Positions 16,233 to 25,865 are shown, counted from the first letter of the stretch. The stretch is 34,948 nucleotides of DNA from JBKEDH01 sp047975295 (GCA_047975295.1 JBKEDH010000057.1:1-34948), one strand, 5' to 3'. Notes: generated by a model not told the origin, from the sequence alone. A program made the numbers and translations.

Positions 16233-17861
16233 ATGAAAAAAAGTACTAAATTTCTACTAATTACAGCCTGTATAACAATACTAAGCTGCAAACAAAAACA
16301 AACTGCACCAAATACTTTTAAAGTCCCAAATACAAAGCCCAACATTATCTTAATTATGTCCGATCAACAACGGGGTGACGCCATAGGCCTTGTAAACCAT
16401 AACGTAATTACTCCCAATATAGATAAATTGGCTGGAGACGGCGTATGGTTTAAAAATGGCTATTCTAGTGTACCCAGTTGTACTCCTGCCCGAACGATAC
16501 TTATGACGGGGCTATCGCCTTGGCACAATGGCATGCTGGGCTTTGCTCCAAAAACCGCCGTTTACCGAAAGTATGAAATGCCTCAATTACTTAGGGAAGC
16601 TGGATATTACACCTGTGGCATTGGAAAAATGCATTGGAATCCGCAACGTTACAAACGGGGATTTCACGAAATGTATTTGGATGAATGTGGCCGTGTTAAA
16701 GACCCCGATTTTATTAGCGATTACAGAGTTTGGTTTAAAAAACAGACAAACGATTCTCTCAATCCCGATGCTACCGGTATTGGATGGAACGAAAACAGGG
16801 CAGGGATTTACAAATTACCCGAAAACCTACATCCTACAACTTGGACAGGACAAAAAGCGGTTGATTTTATAAAATCGTACAATTATAAAAAACCAATGTT
16901 CTTAAAGGTATCTTTTGCACGTCCTCATAGTCCTTACGATCCCCCAAAACGTTACCTCGACATGTATAAGAACACTCCAATCACTACTCCAACAAAAAGC
17001 GATTGGTCTGCCCCTTTTAAAGATTACAACAATACAGAAAAGACAACAAAACTGGGTAAAGAAAGCTCGGTTTCGGGTTACAATACTGCCTTTGGCGATA
17101 TGGGCGATGCTTTTGCCCGTAACAGTATTAGACATTATTATGCCAATATTACATTTATCGACGATAAAGTGGGAGAAATAATCAAAGCACTAAAAGAAAA
17201 AAACATGTACAACAATGCCATTATCATTTTTATTTCTGATCATGGTGACATGTTGGGCGACCATTATCACTGGCGAAAAACCTACGCTTATCAAGGTTCT
17301 GCCAACATTCCCTTTGTTTTTAAATACCCCAAAAAAGAAAACTCCTATATTATTAAAAAAGGAACACAAATGAAACAAGTTGTGGAACTTCGCGATGTAT
17401 TACCTACGTTTCTCGATGCTGCCGGAATTTCCATTCCGAGCGATTTAGATGGTAAAAGCCTCTTTAATTTGGTAAAAAAAGAGCAACCACAATGGCGGGA
17501 ATATATCGATTTGGAACATGCAGCAGCATACGACATACATAATTATTGGACAGGACTTACCGATGGTACCTGGAAATATATTTTTTTTCCTGCCAATGGC
17601 TCGGAACAACTTTTTAATTTGGAAAACGACCCATTGGAACAACAGCAACTAGCCGGACTTACCCAATATACAGACAAACTTTTAGAATGGCGCAAAAAAA
17701 TGGGAAGCCATTTGGAAGAACGAGGCCCGGAATTTGTGGCCAATGGTGTCCCTATAAAGCGTAAAAGTATTCTATATTCGCCCAATATGCCTTCGGACGA
17801 TTATGGCGATTACGATACTTTTATGGAAAACCAAAAAAGTTATCATCAAATCGTTAAGTAG
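16233..17861 (+). CDS. Lipoprotein sulfatase (family S1, formylglycine-dependent)
   Basis: 542 residues. Signal peptide with lipobox ILSC (Cys19), so probably membrane-anchored and periplasmic or surface-exposed. The sulfatase signature CTPAR is at Cys83-Arg87; Cys83 would be converted to formylglycine by an anaerobic or aerobic maturase not present in this window. Metal-binding residues are visible in MSDQQRGD (Asp44) and ISDHGDMLGDH (about 330-342), and the active-site GKMHW block is at about 130. It removes sulfate esters, most plausibly from a glycan handled by the SusC/D pair upstream, but lies behind a terminator and so forms its own transcription unit. The gene is bracketed by diverged direct repeats. 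The exact sulfatase subfamily and substrate cannot be told from sequence alone. Confidence 0.92.
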   Translation: MKKSTKFLLITACITILSCKQKQTAPNTFKVPNTKPNIILIMSDQQRGDAIGLVNHNVITPNIDKLAGDGVWFKNGYSSVPSCTPARTILMTGLSPWHNGMLGFAPKTAVYRKYEMPQLLREAGYYTCGIGKMHWNPQRYKRGFHEMYLDECGRVKDPDFISDYRVWFKKQTNDSLNPDATGIGWNENRAGIYKLPENLHPTTWTGQKAVDFIKSYNYKKPMFLKVSFARPHSPYDPPKRYLDMYKNTPITTPTKSDWSAPFKDYNNTEKTTKLGKESSVSGYNTAFGDMGDAFARNSIRHYYANITFIDDKVGEIIKALKEKNMYNNAIIIFISDHGDMLGDHYHWRKTYAYQGSANIPFVFKYPKKENSYIIKKGTQMKQVVELRDVLPTFLDAAGISIPSDLDGKSLFNLVKKEQPQWREYIDLEHAAAYDIHNYWTGLTDGTWKYIFFPANGSEQLFNLENDPLEQQQLAGLTQYTDKLLEWRKKMGSHLEERGPEFVANGVPIKRKSILYSPNMPSDDYGDYDTFMENQKSYHQIVK

Positions 17862-17936
17862 TCCCAATCCCTTTTACTCCTCCTGCAAATCGTTTTTCTT
17901 CTTAGAGCCTGATATTGATTATAAATAATTATAGAC

Positions 17937-18072
17937 ATTTGATTTTTAATGTATTGTACTTTTGATAAAGTAAGGAACCAATAACAAAAAATCTCATATA
18001 ACAAGAATAATTCCATTTTCATAATATCAACAGTTAATCTACTAAAAATCAATAGTTTTAAAATCGAAATCA
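17937..18072 (+). repeat. Diverged direct repeat, copy B (downstream of sulfatase)
   Basis: Partner of 16022-16182, in the same orientation, located between the sulfatase stop and the GAF-protein gene. Together the two copies flank the sulfatase gene. Origin unknown: duplicated intergenic DNA, a decayed mobile element end, or shared regulatory sequence. Confidence 0.45.
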
Positions 18073-18097
18073 GATTAAAAAGAACAAGGTTTTTAAC

Positions 18098-18105
18098 TAC
18101 CTTTG
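18098..18105 (+). promoter_or_regulatory. -7 promoter box of the GAF-protein gene
   Basis: TACCTTTG, exact TAnnTTTG, 17 bases before the ATG at 18123. No clear TTTG partner at -33. The leader would be very short. Confidence 0.5.
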
Positions 18106-18122
18106 CAAAAAGTTAAACTACT

Positions 18123-18578
18123 ATGAATTTTAAAGCCCTAAAACCCAAAATAGAAACCATCATTTCTAACAGCAAATTATCGACAGACCAACGATTGCAC
18201 CATATTTGCAAACTTTTACAAACTAATGTCTCTCACTATAATTGGGTAGGTTTTTATTTTAGAAACGGCCAAAAAAAAGAACTTAAATTAGGCCCTTATG
18301 TTGGATTACCTACCGAGCATACCATAATTCCTTTCGGAAAGGGTATTTGCGGGCAAGTTGCTCTTAGTAATCAAAATTTTGTAGTTCCAGATGTTTCGGC
18401 TCAAGACAATTATATAGCTTGCAGTATTACAGTTAAGGCCGAAATTGTTATTCCTATTTTTGTAAATGGTAAAAATATTGGCCAAATCGACATCGATTCG
18501 AATACGCCCAATCCGTTTACTACTGCCGATGAAGATTTTCTGGAATTTGTTTGCCTACAGGTGGCTACTCTTTTATAA
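18123..18578 (+). CDS. GAF-domain protein, free methionine-(R)-sulfoxide reductase type
   Basis: 151 residues, a single GAF domain. The pattern NWVGFYF, PFGKGICGQVA, DNYIACSITVKAEIVIPI and IGQIDIDS matches the fRMsr (YebR) family, which reduces free methionine-R-sulfoxide. Of the three cysteines used by the E. coli enzyme, the equivalents of C94 (Cys76) and the catalytic C118 (Cys100) are present; the position equivalent to C84 is His66. Since C118 can pair with either of the others, activity remains plausible with the one resolving cysteine. It has its own promoter and precedes purH by 124 bases. Confidence 0.82.
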   Translation: MNFKALKPKIETIISNSKLSTDQRLHHICKLLQTNVSHYNWVGFYFRNGQKKELKLGPYVGLPTEHTIIPFGKGICGQVALSNQNFVVPDVSAQDNYIACSITVKAEIVIPIFVNGKNIGQIDIDSNTPNPFTTADEDFLEFVCLQVATLL

Positions 18579-18647
18579 AATGGAACCGTATGTTAAAAAC
18601 TTTTTCGAATAGTTTAAAAAAACAATCCTTTTTACGTGTTCAACGTC

Positions 18648-18676
18648 TTGTTTTTTTTATTAAATAACTACTTTTG
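18648..18676 (+). promoter_or_regulatory. Promoter of purH
   Basis: TTG (18648-18650), 18 bases, then TACTTTTG (18669-18676), an exact -7 box. The ATG of purH follows at 18703, giving a leader of about 20 bases. Confidence 0.7.
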
Positions 18677-18702
18677 CAAAACTTACAACGATTTAATACA
18701 CA

Positions 18703-20235
18703 ATGAGCAACGAAAAAACAGTAAAATCGGCATTGATTTCGGTATTTAGTAAAGACGGATTAGAGCCAATAGTAAAAAAATTAAACGAACAGGGCGTAAC
18801 CATTTATTCTACCGGAGGTACACAAAAATTCATCAACGATCTGGGTATTGATGTAGTTCCGGTAGAAGATGTTACCTCCTACCCTTCAATTCTTGGCGGA
18901 CGTGTTAAAACGCTACACCCAAAAGTTTTTGGTGGTATTTTAAACCGACAAAACAATGCTGGCGATATTAAAGAATTGGAGGTATTCGATATTCCCCAAA
19001 TAGATGTGGTGATTGTCGATTTATATCCGTTCGAGAAAACTGTTGCTTCGGGTGCAAGCGAACAGGATATTATTGAAAAAATTGATATTGGTGGTATTTC
19101 CCTAATCCGTGCAGCAGCCAAAAACTTTGCCGATGTAACCTGTGTTGCTTCGGTTAACGATTATGCCGAGTTTTTAGATATCGTTAGCAAAGACAATGGA
19201 AATATTTCGTTAGAAGACCGTAAACGTTTTGCAGCCAAAGCCTTTAATGTTTCATCACATTACGATACGGCCATTTTCAATTACTTCAACAAAACTAAAG
19301 AAGAAATTGTTTTAAAAATAAGCGAAACCAACGGAAAAGTTTTACGCTACGGTGAAAACCCACATCAAAAAGGGTTCTTTTTTGGAGATTTCGATGCTAT
19401 GTTCACCAAGCTTAATGGTAAAGAATTAAGCTATAACAATTTATTGGATGTCGATGCGGCCGTTAATCTTATTAACGAATTTAAAGGAGAAGCACCTACT
19501 TTTGCCATCTTAAAACACAACAATGCATGTGGTTTTGCCCAACGAAGCACCATTTATCAGGCCTATAAAGATGCTTTGGCTGGCGACCCTGTTTCGGCCT
19601 TTGGAGGTATTTTGATAAGTAACGTAGAAATCGATACCGATACTGCCAAAGAAATAAGCAACTTATTTTGCGAGGTAGTTATAGCTCCTTCGTACCAAAC
19701 CGAAGCATTAAATATTTTAAAAGAAAAGAAAAACAGGATTATATTGATCCTTAACGATATTGCATTACCGCAAACCAATATTAGAACCTGTTTAAATGGG
19801 GTTTTAGTACAAGACCGCAACAATATTACCGATACCATTGAAGGTTTAACATATGTTACGGACAATAAACCGACACAAAATGAGTTAGAAGATTTGATAT
19901 TTGCATCGAAAATTTGCAAACACACCAAATCGAACACCATTGTTTTGGTTAAAGGCAAACAATTATATGCCAGTGGTACAGGACAAACTAGTCGAGTAGA
20001 TGCTTTGGAGCAAGCCATACACAAAGCCAATTCGTTTAAATTTAACTTAAACGGTGCAGTTATGGCAAGTGATGCTTTTTTTCCGTTTCCAGATTGTGTA
20101 GAAATTGCCAAAAATGCAGGTATTACAGCCGTAATACAACCAGGAGGTTCTATTAAGGACCAACTAAGCGTAGATTATTGCAATAGTAACGATGTAGCCA
20201 TGGTATTTACCGGAACACGTCATTTTAAACATTAA
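18703..20235 (+). CDS. purH: Bifunctional AICAR formyltransferase / IMP cyclohydrolase PurH
   Basis: 510 residues, normal length. It carries the last two steps of de novo purine synthesis. The N-terminal IMP cyclohydrolase domain (1-195) shows YSTGGTQKF, LGGRVKTLHPKVFGG and VDLYPFEKTV; the C-terminal formyltransferase domain shows LRYGENPHQKG (about 210), LKHNNACGFA (about 270), DPVSAFGGI (about 295) and the end block DAFFPFPDCVEIA...AVIQPGGSIKDQ. No disruption seen. It is transcribed from its own promoter and lies 54 bases upstream of mreB; no terminator separates them, so some read-through into the rod operon is possible. Confidence 0.97.
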   Translation: MSNEKTVKSALISVFSKDGLEPIVKKLNEQGVTIYSTGGTQKFINDLGIDVVPVEDVTSYPSILGGRVKTLHPKVFGGILNRQNNAGDIKELEVFDIPQIDVVIVDLYPFEKTVASGASEQDIIEKIDIGGISLIRAAAKNFADVTCVASVNDYAEFLDIVSKDNGNISLEDRKRFAAKAFNVSSHYDTAIFNYFNKTKEEIVLKISETNGKVLRYGENPHQKGFFFGDFDAMFTKLNGKELSYNNLLDVDAAVNLINEFKGEAPTFAILKHNNACGFAQRSTIYQAYKDALAGDPVSAFGGILISNVEIDTDTAKEISNLFCEVVIAPSYQTEALNILKEKKNRIILILNDIALPQTNIRTCLNGVLVQDRNNITDTIEGLTYVTDNKPTQNELEDLIFASKICKHTKSNTIVLVKGKQLYASGTGQTSRVDALEQAIHKANSFKFNLNGAVMASDAFFPFPDCVEIAKNAGITAVIQPGGSIKDQLSVDYCNSNDVAMVFTGTRHFKH

Positions 20236-20289
20236 AACAATATTTTAAACATTTATTACATTTACGTAATTTTAAATAATTAATAGCGT

Positions 20290-21318
20290 ATGGGCTTTTT
20301 TGACTTCCTTACCGAAGAAATAGCAATAGATCTTGGTACTGCAAACACACTTATTATCCACAACGATAAAGTTGTTGTCGATGCACCTTCAATTGTAGCA
20401 AGAGACAGAGTATCGGGAAAAATAATCGCTGTTGGTCAGGAAGCCAGTTTAATGCAGGGCAAGACCCACGAAAATATAAAGACTATCCGACCTTTGAAAG
20501 ATGGTGTAATTGCCGATTTCGATGCGTCGGAACAGATGATAAGTATGTTTATTAAAAACATACCGGCATTAAAAAAGAAATTTTTTACACCATCGCTACG
20601 CATGGTTGTTTGCATTCCTTCCGGTATAACCGAAGTAGAAATGCGGGCAGTAAAAGAAAGTGCCGAACGTGTTAATGGCAAAGAGGTCTATTTAATACAC
20701 GAGCCTATGGCTGCCGCTATTGGTATTGGTGTCGATATTATGCAGCCAAAAGGAAATATGGTTGTCGATATAGGTGGTGGTACTACCGAAATTGCCGTTA
20801 TTGCCTTGGGTGGTATTGTATGCGATAAATCGGTTAAAATTGCAGGTGATGTGTTTACCAACGATATTGTGTATTACATGCGTACCCAACACAATTTATA
20901 TGTAGGCGAACGAACTGCCGAAAAAATAAAAATCCAAATTGGTGCAGCAACCGAAGATCTGGAACTTCCTCCAGAAGATATGAGTGTTCAAGGCCGTGAT
21001 TTACTTACCGGAAAACCAAAACAGGTATCTATTTCTTTTAGGGAAATTGCCAAAGCCTTAGATAAATCTATCTTACGTATTGAAGATGCCGTAATGGAAA
21101 CCCTTGGACAAACACCTCCCGAACTGGCTGCCGATATTTATAATACCGGTATTTATCTTGCCGGTGGTGGTTCTATGTTACGCGGACTGGACAAACGGTT
21201 ATCCTTAAAAACAGATCTTCCCGTTTACATTGCCGAAGACCCATTACGAGCCGTAGTAAGAGGTACGGGCATCACTTTAAAAAGCTTACCCAAATACAAA
21301 AATATCTTGATAAAATAG
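20290..21318 (+). CDS. mreB: Rod shape-determining actin homologue MreB
   Basis: 342 residues. Actin-like ATPase that forms membrane-bound filaments guiding lateral wall synthesis. Actin-fold motifs: IDLGTANTLI (phosphate 1, about 13-22), VHEPMAAAIG-type block (about 137), VVDIGGGTTEIAV (phosphate 2, about 158-170) and LAGGGSMLRGLD (adenosine motif, about 289). The N-terminus MGFFDFLTEE forms the membrane-targeting amphipathic segment. First gene of a tightly packed run with mreC, mreD, mrdA and rodA. A near-consensus -7 box (TACATTTA, 20257-20264) precedes it. Confidence 0.97.
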   Translation: MGFFDFLTEEIAIDLGTANTLIIHNDKVVVDAPSIVARDRVSGKIIAVGQEASLMQGKTHENIKTIRPLKDGVIADFDASEQMISMFIKNIPALKKKFFTPSLRMVVCIPSGITEVEMRAVKESAERVNGKEVYLIHEPMAAAIGIGVDIMQPKGNMVVDIGGGTTEIAVIALGGIVCDKSVKIAGDVFTNDIVYYMRTQHNLYVGERTAEKIKIQIGAATEDLELPPEDMSVQGRDLLTGKPKQVSISFREIAKALDKSILRIEDAVMETLGQTPPELAADIYNTGIYLAGGGSMLRGLDKRLSLKTDLPVYIAEDPLRAVVRGTGITLKSLPKYKNILIK

Positions 21319-21331
21319 ATAGCCCTAAACC

Positions 21332-22147
21332 ATGCAACAAATTATTAATTTTATTATAAGGAACAAAAATTTTTTGTTATTCCTGTTGCTGTTCGCTATA
21401 TCCATTTTATTTACCATACAATCTCATTCCTATCATAAAAGTAAATTTATTAATTCGGCCAATTTTTTTACAGGTGGTATCTATTCTGCCTTAAACAATA
21501 TTGGTGGTTATTTCGATTTAAAATACCAAAACAAGATCCTGACCGAAGAAAACAATAAGCTAAACCAACTACTTCACAACACCCAAAAAGCAAGCGATTT
21601 TACTTTTTTAGACAGCTTGAGCTATAGTGGTACATACAAATTTACTTCGGCCAACATTGTTAAAAACAGTTACGCATCGTTAGACAATATTTTATTGGTT
21701 AATCGGGGCAAAAAAGATAGTATCCAGGAAGATTTTGGAGTTGTTTCATCTAAAGGCATTGTTGGCATTGTTACCAAAGCCGGAAGACGTTATGCAACTA
21801 TAATTTCGGTTTTAAACACCACTTGCAGAATAAGTGCCCAATTAAAAAAATCGAACCATTCCGGTATCTTAACATGGAATGGTGAAAATCCGGAGTTTGT
21901 TCAATTAATCGATATCCAAAAAATTGCACCTGTTTCTAAGGGAGATACCATTGTTACATCGGGAATGTCTGCTATTTTCCCTAAAAATATCCCTATTGGG
22001 ATTGTTGCCGATTTTAAATTGGATTATGCTGGAAATTTCTATGAAATATCCGTTAAACTATTTAACGACATGACCAATATTGAGCATGTTTACATTATTG
22101 AAAATAAAGACCGTGACGAAATAAACCATCTTTTAAACAATAATTAA
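21332..22147 (+). CDS. mreC: Rod shape-determining protein MreC
   Basis: 271 residues. One N-terminal transmembrane helix (about 12-31), a coiled coil (about 60-95, ILTEENNKLNQLL) and the periplasmic beta-barrel domain with KGIVGIV (about 145) and GDTIVTSGMSAIFPKNIPIG (about 208-227), the typical MreC block. It links MreB to PBP2 and other wall enzymes. It starts 13 bases after mreB, and mreD follows directly (stop TAA then ATG without a spacer). Confidence 0.94.
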   Translation: MQQIINFIIRNKNFLLFLLLFAISILFTIQSHSYHKSKFINSANFFTGGIYSALNNIGGYFDLKYQNKILTEENNKLNQLLHNTQKASDFTFLDSLSYSGTYKFTSANIVKNSYASLDNILLVNRGKKDSIQEDFGVVSSKGIVGIVTKAGRRYATIISVLNTTCRISAQLKKSNHSGILTWNGENPEFVQLIDIQKIAPVSKGDTIVTSGMSAIFPKNIPIGIVADFKLDYAGNFYEISVKLFNDMTNIEHVYIIENKDRDEINHLLNNN

Positions 22148-22654
22148 ATGGGCAATGTTACAAGTATAAATATCGCTCGGTTTATTATATTGGTCTTAAT
22201 TCAAGTTTTAATATGTAACCACATTAATTTTCTCGGATACATCAACCCTTATATCTATATTCTGTTTATTGCACTCTACCCTATAAAAAATAGCAGACTG
22301 TTATTTATTTTTATAAGTTTTCTGTTAGGACTCAGTATAGATCTTTTTCAAGATTCGGGAGGTATCCATGCCGCATCGTCGGTACTTATAGCTTACATCC
22401 GGCCCATAGCTCTAAAAACAGCTTTTGGTACACTTTACGAACACCAAACCATAAAATTCAACACGGTCGATATAAGCTCCAAAATAGTATATATCGCTAT
22501 TTTAACCGTAATACATCATTTTGTACTGTTTTCTTTAGAATTTTTTAGTATTTCCAAAATACTTTTTATACTTCAAAAAACGTTATCATCAAGCGTATTC
22601 ACCATTTTACTTTGTACACTAATAACCGTTATTTTCAGCAAAAAAAATAAATGA
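22148..22654 (+). CDS. mreD: Rod shape-determining protein MreD
   Basis: 168 residues with about five transmembrane segments; the LGLSIDLFQDSGGIHAASSV block (about 60-78) is characteristic of MreD. Inner-membrane partner of MreC. Its last codons overlap the mrdA start by four bases (ATGA). Weak sequence conservation is normal in this family, and position in the operon makes the call firm. Confidence 0.9.
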   Translation: MGNVTSINIARFIILVLIQVLICNHINFLGYINPYIYILFIALYPIKNSRLLFIFISFLLGLSIDLFQDSGGIHAASSVLIAYIRPIALKTAFGTLYEHQTIKFNTVDISSKIVYIAILTVIHHFVLFSLEFFSISKILFILQKTLSSSVFTILLCTLITVIFSKKNK

Positions 22655-24588
22655 GGCGATTATTACTTTTTATTTCGGTTATAGCCGTAGGAATTATTTT
22701 TATATGCCGGTTGTTCTATCTACAGATTTATGCTACAGACAACAGTAACATACTGGACGATATCGCCATTAGAAAAGTTTACGATTATCCCAAAAGAGGA
22801 TTTGTGTACGATAGAAACGGACAACTTTTGGTTACCAACCAACCATCGTACGATGTTATGGTTATTCCACGGGAGGTTGAATCTTTGGACACTTTAGAAT
22901 TTTGCGATATTCTAAAAATAGACAAAGCCTCTTTTATTAGTAAATATAAAGCAGCCTACACCTACTCCCCCAAGCTGCCTTCTGTATTTATTCCACAACT
23001 ATCAAAAGAAGATTACGCCATATTACAAGAAAAAATGCGTAAGTTTAAAGGTTTTTATATACAAAAACGTTCGTTGCGCGACTACCAAACGGCCATTGGT
23101 GCCAATGTTTTGGGTAGCCTTGGAGAAGTAAACAATGCCATAATACGGGCACAGCCCTATTATAAAATGGGCGATTTAATAGGCAAAGAAGGTATAGAGG
23201 CATCGTACGAGGAAATTCTTAGAGGAGTTAAAGGAGTCAAATATATACAGAAAGACAGATTTAACCGCAATATAGGATCTTATAAAGATGGTATTTACGA
23301 CACCCTACCACAACCGGGTAAAGATATACATATTAGTATAGACGCTCATCTACAGGCTTATGGCGAATTGTTAATGCAACACAAACGTGGTGGTATTATA
23401 GCCATAGAACCCGGTTCGGGAGAAATTTTAACTATGGTAACAGCTCCCAGCTACAACCCGAACTTATTGGTTGGAAGAGAACGTTCTAAAAATTACACAA
23501 AACTACACTACGACAGTATTTCAAGACCCCTATACGATCGCAGTTTAAAAGCACAATATCCTCCCGGTTCGCCCTTTAAAGTTTTAAATGCCCTAATAGG
23601 CCTTCAGGAAAACATAGTTACTGCAAACGAAAGTTTTAGCTGTAAAATGGGCTATTATTACGGAAGCCGAAAACTAACCGGATGCCACGCCCATAGTAGC
23701 CCAATAGCCATGATAAACGGTATTGCCCAGTCGTGCAATGCGTATTTTGCAAATGTGTACAGACGCATTATAGATAAGCACAACAATCCATACGAAGGGA
23801 TGACCACTTGGAGCAAACACGTAAAGAGTTTTGGGTTGGGCAATTATTTGGGCTACGACTTAAAAATAGGAAGTCGTGGCAGGATTCCCGATGGCGATTT
23901 TTATAACCGCTGGTACGGCGAAGGTCGATGGGCATCTACATACAATATTTCCAATGCCATCGGACAAGGCGAAGTAGAAGCTACCCCCATACAACTAGCT
24001 AACATGGTCGCAGCCATTGCCAATAGAGGCCATTTTTACACGCCCCATATTATAAAATCGATTGAAAACGATACCATACCTAAAAAATTCAGGATAGCCA
24101 AACATACCACCATCGACAAACACCATTTCGAACCCATAATTGAGGGTATGCATGAAGTATATACTAAAGGAACGGCTCAATGGCTACAAGTTCCAGATAT
24201 AGAAATATGTGGAAAAACAGGTACCGCCGAAAACTTTATGAAAATTGATGGTGTTAAAACCCAATTGACCGATCATTCTATTTTTGTAGCATTTGCACCT
24301 AAAGACAACCCAAAAATTGCTCTTGCTGTTTTTGTTGAAAATGGATATTGGGGAAGCCGATTTGCCGGTAAAATAGCCAGTTTAATGATAGAACGTTATA
24401 TAAAAAACCATATAACAAGAACCGACATGGAAGACTGGATTCTATCACATGGTTTAGACGAAGAATACGCAAAACCATATTCTGGAGTTCCTTTTAAGAT
24501 TAATGGCGAAACTGCCCCCGAGAAATTATCTTTGGAAGAAGTCGTTAAATTGAAAAACAGGCTAAAACTATTGGAAAGACTTAACTAA
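22651..24588 (+). CDS. mrdA: Penicillin-binding protein 2 (elongation transpeptidase)
   Basis: 645 residues. One N-terminal membrane anchor (about 3-24), dimerisation domain (about 50-215, YDYPKRGFVYDRNG), then the transpeptidase domain with all three catalytic motifs: SPFK (Ser307-Lys310, the acylated serine, in QYPPGSPFK), SCN (361-363) and KTG (522-524, in ICGKTGTAEN). It crosslinks lateral peptidoglycan with RodA. Overlaps mreD by 4 bases and rodA by 1 base (TAATG), so translation of the set is coupled. Confidence 0.96.
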   Translation: MRRLLLFISVIAVGIIFICRLFYLQIYATDNSNILDDIAIRKVYDYPKRGFVYDRNGQLLVTNQPSYDVMVIPREVESLDTLEFCDILKIDKASFISKYKAAYTYSPKLPSVFIPQLSKEDYAILQEKMRKFKGFYIQKRSLRDYQTAIGANVLGSLGEVNNAIIRAQPYYKMGDLIGKEGIEASYEEILRGVKGVKYIQKDRFNRNIGSYKDGIYDTLPQPGKDIHISIDAHLQAYGELLMQHKRGGIIAIEPGSGEILTMVTAPSYNPNLLVGRERSKNYTKLHYDSISRPLYDRSLKAQYPPGSPFKVLNALIGLQENIVTANESFSCKMGYYYGSRKLTGCHAHSSPIAMINGIAQSCNAYFANVYRRIIDKHNNPYEGMTTWSKHVKSFGLGNYLGYDLKIGSRGRIPDGDFYNRWYGEGRWASTYNISNAIGQGEVEATPIQLANMVAAIANRGHFYTPHIIKSIENDTIPKKFRIAKHTTIDKHHFEPIIEGMHEVYTKGTAQWLQVPDIEICGKTGTAENFMKIDGVKTQLTDHSIFVAFAPKDNPKIALAVFVENGYWGSRFAGKIASLMIERYIKNHITRTDMEDWILSHGLDEEYAKPYSGVPFKINGETAPEKLSLEEVVKLKNRLKLLERLN

Positions 24589-25865
24589 TGCTTAGAGAAA
24601 CACACAAATATTTTAAATTCGACTGGATTACCATTATCCTGTTTTTGGTTCTCGTGGCTTATGGTTGGTTAAATATACTTTCGGCCTCACATACCGGCGA
24701 GGTTGTAAATTATTTCGATTTTTCCCAACCATACGGTAAACAATTAATTTTTATATTTTCCAACTTTGGGCTTATTGTCTTGCTGCTTGCCATAGATGCC
24801 AAATTCTACGAACGCTTTTCCAGTATTATATACCTAATCGCCATTCTTTTATTAATCGGGCTTTTTATCTTCGGAAAAAATATTAATGGGGCCACTTCAT
24901 GGTACAGTATTGGCGGTTTAACCTTACAACCCAGCGAATTTGCCAAAACGGCTACAGCTTTGGCCGTTGCCAAATATATAAGTGATTTAAATACTAATAT
25001 AAAAAACTTTAAAGACCAGATAAATACCTTTATTATTATTTTAATCCCAGCAGTTTTGGTTTTACTGCAAAACGATACGGGAAGCACAATTGTATATGGT
25101 GCATTCTTTTTTGTTTTATACAGAGAAGGATTGCCTAAATTGTACCTTTATCTTGCCATAGCTCTTATGGGCATTGCCATACTATCATTAAAATTTGGGG
25201 CTGTTATTACTTCTGCTATTTGCTTAATACTTGTTACGGTTTATTATTTCCTAACAAAAAGAAAAGCACCTTTGGGCCTTTGTTTTTTTATCGTTTTTCT
25301 TGCTGTAGGTATTTCTTTTGCAACAAAATTTGTTTACGATAATGTTATACAATCCCACCAAAAAGACCGGATTACACTTTGGTTGAGATTGGAAAAAGAT
25401 CCCGATAAATTGGAACAGATGAAACGTACGTTTGCCTACAACCTCATCCAGTCGGAAAAAGCCATAAGTTCGGGCGGTTTCTTAGGAAAAGGTTTTATGG
25501 AAGGTACCCGAACCACGGGCAAATTTGTACCCGAACAACATACCGATTATATTTTTAGTACCGTTGGTGAAGAATGGGGCTTTGTAGGCAGTTCGGCCGT
25601 AGTTATTTTGTTTGTTTTTCTTATACTCCGAATACTCCACCTTGCCGAATCGCAAAAATCACAATTTAGCCGTGTATATGGCTACAGCGTTGCTGCCATA
25701 CTTTTTTTCCATTTCTTTATTAATATAGGAATGGTTATGGGAATAATACCAACCATAGGCATCCCTTTACCACTATTTAGCTACGGTGGTTCCGGACTTT
25801 GGGCATTTACCATCCTTATTTTTATTTTTATCAAATTGGACTCCAATAAAATTAACGAATGGTAA
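24588..25865 (+). CDS. rodA: Rod shape-determining SEDS glycosyltransferase RodA
   Basis: 425 residues, about ten transmembrane segments. SEDS family peptidoglycan polymerase partner of PBP2. Motifs: LNILSASH near the N-terminus, QPSEFAKTATALAVAKY (about 112-128), LLQNDTGSTIVYGAFFF (about 160), a large periplasmic loop with SGGFLGKGFMEGT, and EQHTDYIFSTVGEEWGFVG (about 318-336), then IPLPLFSYGGSGL at the end. Last gene of the rod operon. No hairpin terminator was found in the 103 bases separating it from the converging gldC. Confidence 0.95.
   Translation: MLRETHKYFKFDWITIILFLVLVAYGWLNILSASHTGEVVNYFDFSQPYGKQLIFIFSNFGLIVLLLAIDAKFYERFSSIIYLIAILLLIGLFIFGKNINGATSWYSIGGLTLQPSEFAKTATALAVAKYISDLNTNIKNFKDQINTFIIILIPAVLVLLQNDTGSTIVYGAFFFVLYREGLPKLYLYLAIALMGIAILSLKFGAVITSAICLILVTVYYFLTKRKAPLGLCFFIVFLAVGISFATKFVYDNVIQSHQKDRITLWLRLEKDPDKLEQMKRTFAYNLIQSEKAISSGGFLGKGFMEGTRTTGKFVPEQHTDYIFSTVGEEWGFVGSSAVVILFVFLILRILHLAESQKSQFSRVYGYSVAAILFFHFFINIGMVMGIIPTIGIPLPLFSYGGSGLWAFTILIFIFIKLDSNKINEW

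Noticed and set aside
19563..20111. 182-residue open frame antisense to purH
   Set aside because: Fully inside purH, with no recognisable motif.
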